Below are positions 61,301 through 64,000 of a stretch of 64,000 nucleotides of DNA, piece after piece (position 1 is the stretch's first letter; each line of letters opens with the position of its first letter). Location of the stretch: NCBI GenBank assembly GCA_935421135.1, contig OW285196.1:15373001-15437000 (forward strand), written 5' to 3'. This DNA comes from Bugulina stolonifera. Its lineage: Eukaryota; Bryozoa; Gymnolaemata; Cheilostomatida; Bugulidae. A program made the position numbers and the translations under genes. The notes under the pieces were generated by a model. The model was not told where the DNA came from and did no database searches. It saw only the letters and a list, made by a program, of their open reading frames with translations.

Positions 61301-63451
61301 CTTCTTGTTTAATTGATTGAGTCCGATTGTGCCTCAACAGGATACTGTACCCTATGCGTGGACTTTTTCTTTATTTCAAACTGATTCACGAACTTGAGGA
61401 TATTGATTAGACTTATTGATAACTAACAATGACTAATTGATAGGCTACAATTTAGTGTAAACTACTCAGCATGTCATCAAGCAAATGTCTTTTTGAAAAC
61501 TTTTATATTTGAACCATTATTGTCACATGTAGTGCATAGACATATTAAGTTAACTGCTAGTGATAGGTCATGTGACTGATTGTCCTGTTGTTGGAATGTA
61601 TATGTCATAACTACCGCAACCAAAAGTAAGTCAAACTTCTTTCTCTCCAAAGGAACCTGTGTGATAGCTTGTACAGAAGATGAAGATAAAGGCGAGACTC
61701 CAATATGCCCCTCTCACTTGTACTGTGAGTTTAAAGATGGCTACTGTAAAACACCAACTGGAGATCTGTGTGATTCATCAAGTGACTGTGATATTGGTTC
61801 TTACTGCTCTGGACGTTTGTGTAGAGATGGAACACATCTCGGTAGTAAATGTAAAACAGAGAAAGACTGTGGTAAGTATGTGTGTTAAAATGTTATGTAG
61901 TTATGTTACACTGTATGTAGTTATGTAGTTTTGTTGCGTTGAGAGAATATTGTTATCTCTACGCATACATCCCTGTATATCTACACAACATATCTTCTAA
62001 TGTATGTCTGTGTCAGCCTGCGTTACCTATTATTCTTATGTTCCATATCCACTTATGCAGGTCTAGAGGAGTTATGTGTCCTTGGTGTATGTGAATGTCT
62101 ACGAGCATACCATGGAGAATGTGTGGAGTACCCAATAGCCTGTGCTTCTATCAATTCTGAGATATCAGGACAGAGTTACTGTGACACTCGACTACCACAG
62201 TCTACATGTAACCCAGATAATAATTGGTTAGTACTGATGTAGTTATACTTACTGTAGCACAGCTGATATGTTAATACCATGTAAGATTACTCTTAAGATG
62301 CTGCCCGGTATAACGTATCCTCCATCTTGTAGGTGTCTGTGTGAATATCCATACCAGAGACTAGGTGATAGATGTGTAGCTCCCCCTAGTGAGTTTTGTA
62401 TTGATGGATGTCCATATGGGTTTGAGTGCAGAGGGTACAAGTGTTACCAGAAATGTGACAGCACAGTCATCTCCTGTCCCAGAGGAATGAGCTGTGTGAA
62501 TGGTGGGTGTAATCAGCTATTCATTAGATTAGTCTGTCAGTTATTAGGTACTGCTGGCCATCACTAGTAGTCATCAATCCACTCCTCAGATGAAGCCCGT
62601 GGATTGCCTGAATAACGAGGAGTCGGCTTTTATTATACTCAGTATGAATATATTTGTTGGGTAAATAAGCTGATATATTATATTTGATACACTGTCCAGG
62701 GTACTGTGACTATACATGTGAATACGACTCCAACTGTAACAATGGACAGATGTGTGAGTGTGGCTACTGTACTAACATATGTACAGACAACACTGAATGT
62801 CTCTCAGGGCAGATATGTAATCAGGGTAAGTTATACATGTAAGCAGTGTAAGTTATGCATGTAATCAGTGTAAGTTTTACATGTAATCAGTGTAAGTTAT
62901 ACATGTAATCAGTGTAAGTTTTACATGTAAGCAGTGTAAGTTATGCTTGTAATCAGGGCACGTTATATACAATGTACATGACGTGTGCCCAGACGGTAAT
63001 CTAGTGCTAGCCTGCCGTAAACATTTTCACCTTTACGACAGTAAATCTATGGATATGTAGAGAGTGTAACCTTGAATGCCTGATTCATCGAAGGAGCAAA
63101 TAATGCACTAAATACAGATTTATATCGCGTTCTTCTTCAATTGAACTGTAATGTTACACACCTCCCAAGTAATATGAATTCATAATACTGTGCCCATGGT
63201 ATCTCAAATCTGTATATCCACATAATTGTTCTCTCTAGGTGTGTGCCGGGAGAGTTGCTCCCAGTCACTAGATGCCGAGTCGTGCTCAGCTAGATCTTCT
63301 GAAACCTGCCAGAGAGATGATGAATGCGGTGCAGGCAATTCCTGCTTTGATGGAACATGTTTGGACTCTTGTGTGGAGGAGGTATACCAGTGTGCTACCT
63401 ATGGCTTCACCTGTCAAAAGGGCGTCTGCATGAAGACATGTGATGACAAAG
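25384..63451 (+). CDS. Giant secreted TSP1 and EB-like cysteine-rich protein, at least 65 exons (3' end probably outside window)
   Basis: Seen: 65 exons with GT-AG borders whose phases fit in an unbroken chain (10,444 nt, at least 3,481 codons), most introns phase 1, typical of shuffled extracellular modules. Exon 1 (25384-25433) encodes a hydrophobic signal peptide from the ATG at 25384. Then: an unclassified N-terminal region (exons 2-12), TSP1 module (exon 13), unclassified middle region (exons 14-22), two TSP1 modules (exons 23, 24), and a chain of short cysteine-rich modules (exons 25-65) with a recurring C-x(4-5)-D-C-x(5)-C-x(4)-C-x(3)-C spacing, closest to EB-type modules. No transmembrane segment is seen. 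Known: TSP1 and EB modules are extracellular adhesion or matrix parts. Inferred: a secreted matrix or recognition protein; ligand unknown. Intron 34 carries an LTR element; many introns carry tandem arrays touching splice sites. Two adjacent genes (for example split at the 5.6-kb intron 34) cannot be excluded, but phase continuity argues for one. Confidence 0.8.
26784..26880. repeat. 34-bp repeat, 3 copies, running into the exon 3 acceptor
   Basis: Three units with ATATACTTGTAATAT or close variants; the last one reads ATACTTGTAG and is the acceptor of exon 3 (26880). Confidence 0.75.
28830..28946. repeat. 42-bp repeat, about 3 copies, duplicating the exon 8 acceptor
   Basis: Each copy contains CTGATTGGTTGGCAG or a one-base variant; the last copy is the real acceptor, directly before exon 8 at 28943. 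Confidence 0.75.
30039..30195. repeat. 49-bp repeat spanning the exon 10 donor, 3-4 copies
   Basis: The last 18 bases of exon 10 (GATACTCAGTTCTATCAG) plus the donor and 30 bp of intron are repeated; each copy keeps CAG then GTATGT or GTAAGT. Confidence 0.8.
31696..31804 (+). other. Exon 13: TSP1 module 1
   Basis: Phase 1 in, phase 2 out. Pattern W-x2-W-G-x-W-S-S-C followed by C-T-G and R-x-R-x-C, the thrombospondin type-1 consensus with the tryptophan ladder and R-layer. Short for TSP1 (last cysteines lie in exon 14 or are missing). Confidence 0.8.
31796..32327. repeat. 33-bp repeat, about 16 copies, starting at the exon 13 donor
   Basis: Every unit contains a donor-like GTAAGTATGCTATAGAGGTC derived from the exon 13 donor (GAATACC then GTAAGTATGCT). 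The 235-residue minus-strand frame across it is a by-product of the unit length. Confidence 0.92.
32459..32842. repeat. 29-bp repeat, about 13 essentially identical copies
   Basis: Units of TCTATGTCGTATAGAAGCTG plus ACTAAATGG repeated with no difference that I can see, ending about 100 bp before exon 14. High identity implies recent expansion. Confidence 0.95.
33766..33985. repeat. 42-49-bp repeat, about 5 copies, intron 15
   Basis: Units contain TGTACTGAGCAGTGTGG and TGTGATGACTCAT with small indels. Minus-strand frames of 77 and 118 residues across it are repeat artefacts. Confidence 0.85.
36146..37101. repeat. 34-bp hairpin-forming repeat, about 28 copies, ending at the exon 21 acceptor
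   Basis: Unit contains CACCCTTGGTTATTGATAG and the near-palindrome GACTGTATTATACAGTC (7-bp stem, 3-nt loop). Very homogeneous; variants are mostly TATTATA/TACTATA and CAGTC/CACTC. The array ends within 10 bp of the acceptor. Confidence 0.95.
38362..38858 (+). other. Exons 23-24: TSP1 modules 2 and 3
   Basis: Exon 23 (38362-38529) has G-G-W-T-E-W-S-R with later C-T-N-P and I-P-C. Exon 24 (38691-38858) has W-L-S-W-N-S-W-S-T-C-E-E-G-C-G and R-R-T-R-E-C. Each is one symmetrical phase 1-1 exon, classic for TSP1. Module 2 lacks the usual first W-S-x-C cysteine. Confidence 0.8.
39637..39945. repeat. 51-53-bp repeat, about 6 copies, spanning the exon 26 donor
   Basis: First unit is the end of exon 26 (CCTGCTCT) plus its donor GTGAGTAT. 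Later units keep CCTGCTCTGTCAGTAT or CTCTGTGAGTAT and a CTATCAGGTGAA block with a second donor-like site. Confidence 0.85.
40381..40455. repeat. 36-bp direct duplication, intron 27
   Basis: CTAACTAGCAAGTTCTACTA and a one-base variant occur in tandem. Confidence 0.7.
41729..41802. repeat. ATTG/ATCG microsatellite, intron 30
   Basis: GATT runs turn into GATC runs and back to GATT, a self-complementary tetranucleotide core. Confidence 0.9.
43503..44165 (-). repeat. 3' LTR of the LTR element
   Basis: 663 bp, TG...CA ends, same length as 47852-48514 with no differences seen by eye. On the element's strand (minus): TATA-like CTATATAAAG at 43830-43821 and AATAAA at 43776-43771. A YY1-like AAGATGGCCGCC lies on the plus strand near 43898. 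Confidence 0.92.
44166..44178 (-). other. Polypurine tract of the LTR element
   Basis: On the minus strand TGTGAGGGGGCTA directly precedes the 3' LTR and directly follows the Gag stop codon, as expected for the plus-strand primer. Confidence 0.7.
44179..47517 (-). CDS. Gag-like polyprotein of the LTR element
   Basis: Seen: one uninterrupted 1,112-residue ORF from the ATG at 47517. Residues about 1-170 are helical and charged with W-x-L-S-T-L-E and a tryptophan-rich end, resembling a Ty3/Gypsy capsid-type Gag. Residues about 200-300 hold repeats of P-T-D-T-S-E-P-V-x-V-(D/E)-E-P-I-P-T. A long disordered Pro/Ser/Thr region follows. At about 765-815 there is a C-x2-C ... H-x3-H ... C-R-C-G ... 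H-H-F cluster, more like C2H2 fingers than the usual CCHC knuckle. The last 90 residues are helical. No protease D-T/S-G or reverse transcriptase motif. Base composition is clearly more GC-rich than the host introns. Known: Gag forms the particle that packages the RNA. Inferred: intact and possibly expressed. Confidence 0.82.
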   Translation of the reverse strand: MDRIRNLLQQVMYQAEQDLKTLSYNGQEDVELFIEDFTAMAERCNWNDRARLIRLRAALHGPAQECGRPRSVEEIFSRLREQYGLSAREARWKLSTLEQPAHTSLRDYAALIRRLMATAFEGAPPASLEEWAVEKFCLSVHDRGLRWYYTWLQPDDMEEALETGTAFQSNKGGKANPPKPQEELPADLLRKALHTLLQKCQGTDDGPTDTLEPVPVDEPIPTGAQQGEGGPPHIGRPQRPTDTSEPVPVDEPIPTAAKPKKSGPNHNGRPLRPTDTSEPVLVEEPIPTKPKVKSSHSKQKTPRVTSPSHSRPTASPTPVTVDEPKPTRPTPGKKRPHSKPDTSEVTTDHPPRLKGRLICPAPSDQTSQGKPDLSSNQKDQQDLATSRPDTNQQLIPAQIQYAPTDDLSCVELPDTTVQVRGLRIDTEQTVLDQNRELPLNLSKNVQVSTARPDPEDVKCRVAEPQDIIPMTEIQSILPAVQVHKAKRSCTESSIAEQFQPKIQIAELSKSPKVDEKQSKATIAVFPRLFDESNKENVPEALPTIEPIAHPSASINTTAHRRVVLSRPVLHRSTCTPTCSNSCTPRVTGEVNSSTRILSHSRADETATPPSMDHSNQPVFTAEGKQISVLPVRTESELEVQSTPVRLSGMNSLSLPTRHRPVGTEENSPEHSHRKEHELEGGGYTSDELCVVDASPLRKTLTPDGTPPPTPPPVTSTLKLATIKLHKLTDKLPIESSQHSGATKPWISTFTQQARDDLARRSQPNLKCAKCGFSGTLKRLNIHIWQHFARFYCRCGRSSVSRDALGHHFSRRSSICGKRLFLTDGPSYGALMEWWGVKDPPPFLPCRPTMDGQSGTNKPVYLPSSSSTRKRPPKRRHSPSPEQTPDSAPSDATSSSSSSPTTPAGPSLWRPPASTSAVSVGPPGRRGRLPSWKTRPAPRKSMPAPQSGPLYEGSPPKVSCAASCTASPTLLIEPLQSRPTLEVSPHRSPYTPARDLLRATPDSPAVQSPPPASPVLTQPNATRPASPDPSFMQQLAELKPRIHYLASRQQVGDTLRQHLEPLYAREIALRELANQHLNHPRQLQLVQADLDIVSRESTLYRTLLNLTLETPMT
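47831..47850 (-). other. Primer binding site (tRNA-Leu type)
   Basis: On the minus strand TGGTGGCAGCGGTGGGATTC, one base inside the 5' LTR. It is complementary over 20 nt, including CCA, to the 3' end of animal tRNA-Leu (AAG/TAG type) as I know it. Confidence 0.75.
47852..48514 (-). repeat. 5' LTR of the LTR element
   Basis: 663 bp, partner of 43503-44165. On the minus strand a TATA-like CTATATAAAG at 48179-48170 and AATAAA at 48125-48120 suggest a short R region between; transcription would run leftward into the Gag ORF. Confidence 0.92.
48718..48930. repeat. AT-rich 26-34-bp repeat before the exon 35 acceptor
   Basis: Units of GGTACATGGTATTATTATAT and relatives, 7-8 imperfect copies, the last running into the acceptor TATATGTAG. 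Confidence 0.8.
49361..49465. repeat. 35-bp repeat, 3 copies, intron 35
   Basis: Units contain CTATACCCTTATAATGGACT followed by CCCACTGC. Confidence 0.9.
49840..50060. repeat. 20-bp repeat, about 11 copies, intron 36
   Basis: Units of ACTGACTCACTGACTAATGG with minor variants. Confidence 0.9.
51798..52045. repeat. 43-bp repeat spanning the exon 41 donor, 5-6 copies
   Basis: The end of exon 41 (CCAATAC) and its donor GTAAGTATAT recur in each unit; the last copy is mutated to ACGCACGT. Confidence 0.88.
53805..53950. repeat. GACT tetranucleotide microsatellite, intron 45
   Basis: About 25 GACT units flanked by CTGG-rich degenerate copies, starting about 30 bp after the exon 45 donor. The Ser/Gln/Val minus-strand frame is an artefact. 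Confidence 0.92.
54943..55880. repeat. 12-bp repeat, about 78 copies, intron 47
   Basis: Unit GTGTACATGTAG or GTGTACATATAG, the two variants arranged in long blocks. The 326-residue Met-Tyr-Thr-Tyr minus-strand frame is a by-product and not a gene. Confidence 0.96.
57388..57508. repeat. 30-bp repeat spanning the exon 50 donor, 4 copies
   Basis: Each unit contains GATTGTACAGATTTCCAG then GTGAGT. The first is the real exon end; the unit length is ten codons. Confidence 0.92.
57627..57712. repeat. 43-bp duplication of the exon 51 end and donor
   Basis: GGTTGTGTAGAGATCAGTGT through the donor GTAG occurs twice in tandem with a few differences. Confidence 0.85.
59730..59847. repeat. 21-bp repeat, 5-6 copies, intron 56
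   Basis: Units of GTGTGGTTATGTACAGAGTA and variants ahead of exon 57. Confidence 0.8.
62815..62960. repeat. 22-bp repeat spanning the exon 64 donor, 6-7 copies
   Basis: Units of AATCAGTGTAAGTTATACAT; the first copy (AATCAG then GGTAAGTT) is the real exon end and donor. Confidence 0.88.
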
Positions 63452-64000
63452 GTATCATCTTACATCTTAGGTTTTGTGCAAGTGTATTACTAGTATAACC
63501 AAAGTTTCTATATACCAAGTCTATCCAGCAAACGATGCGCATAGTCATTTGCCATAGTTCTCTTGCCAAAATTGGCAAACCGTTGCTCTTTAACGAGCGC
63601 CCATCCTGTGGCCAAACGCTTAGGCTATAGAAATATAGGTCGGCAGTTGTAGTAGACAGTCTGCACAAAGAGCGTAATTTTACCATCTTCGGTTTACATG
63701 AGGCATCAATAGTCCAGACCACGTGATCAGTAGGACGGCTCAAACTTTTTGGGCCTTTTTCCTATATTTAAGCTTTTCTAAATGCTTGCCTCTTCTATTG
63801 ATGCTATCAGTATAGACATCATATATCTTTAAAATAATGGGCTAGCATCACAGGTACTTCTAGCCAATCTCAGGACAATTTTTTCGCCAATCTTGAGAAG
63901 ACTCCATTGTTTTATCGGTAATTTTTCGTTGCCGCCCAACTGCTTTGAACTAGGCCGTTTATTAGGTCAGGTCTCGCGCGATCCTATTTGTGCAGAAACC
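63452..64000. other. Downstream end of window, probably intron 65
   Basis: No cysteine-rich exon, stop-containing terminal exon or poly(A) signal could be assigned after the exon 65 donor; nothing supported here. Confidence 0.4.

Larger units (their letters stand above)
56102..63451 (+). other. Exons 48-65: EB-like cysteine-rich modules, cluster C
   Basis: Exons 56102-56224, 56925-57008, 57240-57409, 57559-57664, 57843-58030, 58131-58269, 58589-58701, 58832-58952, 59421-59657, 59877-59987, 60167-60388, 60707-60885, 61119-61254, 61653-61871, 62061-62226, 62333-62502, 62700-62825 and 63239-63451. Cysteine grammar as before. Exon 48 is cysteine-poor and has a basic I-K-K-R-S site. The last exon ends in a phase-1 donor, so at least one more exon is expected. 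Confidence 0.75.

Overview
This is a eukaryotic, metazoan window: genes are split by GT-AG introns, the domains are animal ones (B-box, RING, DHHC, TSP1), and there is an LTR retrotransposon plus several TIR elements. The gene complement (a ZBBX-like cilium-associated B-box protein, a ZDHHC24-like acyltransferase, an RBCC/TRIM protein and a giant secreted cysteine-rich protein), with compact AT-rich introns full of short tandem arrays, suggests a marine invertebrate. A sponge is my guess, but the sequence does not prove it.

Layout. (1) 1-1746, minus: 5' half of a ZBBX-like gene running off the left edge. (2) 1891/3345-6202, plus: ZDHHC24-like palmitoyltransferase, head to head with ZBBX-like; a 27-bp minisatellite fills one intron. 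(3) 7180-23526, minus: an 11-exon, 1,280-residue RBCC/TRIM-type E3 ligase with 32 ten-residue FG-like repeats between B-boxes and coiled coil and a propeller-like C-terminus. Its introns carry a 6 x 50-bp array, a PIF-like MITE, a GC-ended TIR element and, in intron 1, a nest of hAT-like elements. (4) 23527-25383: intergenic, with a SINE-like element. (5) 25384-63451 and probably beyond, plus: one gene of at least 65 exons (at least 3,481 codons) encoding a secreted protein with a signal peptide, a large unclassified N-terminal region, three TSP1 modules and a long chain of EB-like cysteine-rich modules. The intron phases of all 65 exons fit together without a break. Its intron 34 holds a 5.0-kb antisense LTR element (43503-48514) with two 663-bp LTRs, a tRNA-Leu primer site, one 1,112-residue Gag-like ORF and no pol.

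The most striking pattern is that many tandem arrays in the giant gene start on, or span, splice sites. The exon end plus its 5' splice site is the repeated unit at seven or eight donors, and an acceptor is duplicated at two others. One array gives about 16 tandem decoy donors; another could add ten residues per donor used. The other standout observations are the FG-repeat TRIM protein, the Gag-only LTR element and the datable nest of hAT insertions.

All exon boundaries were read by eye from splice consensus and phase. No database search was run, so family names are recognition-level calls.
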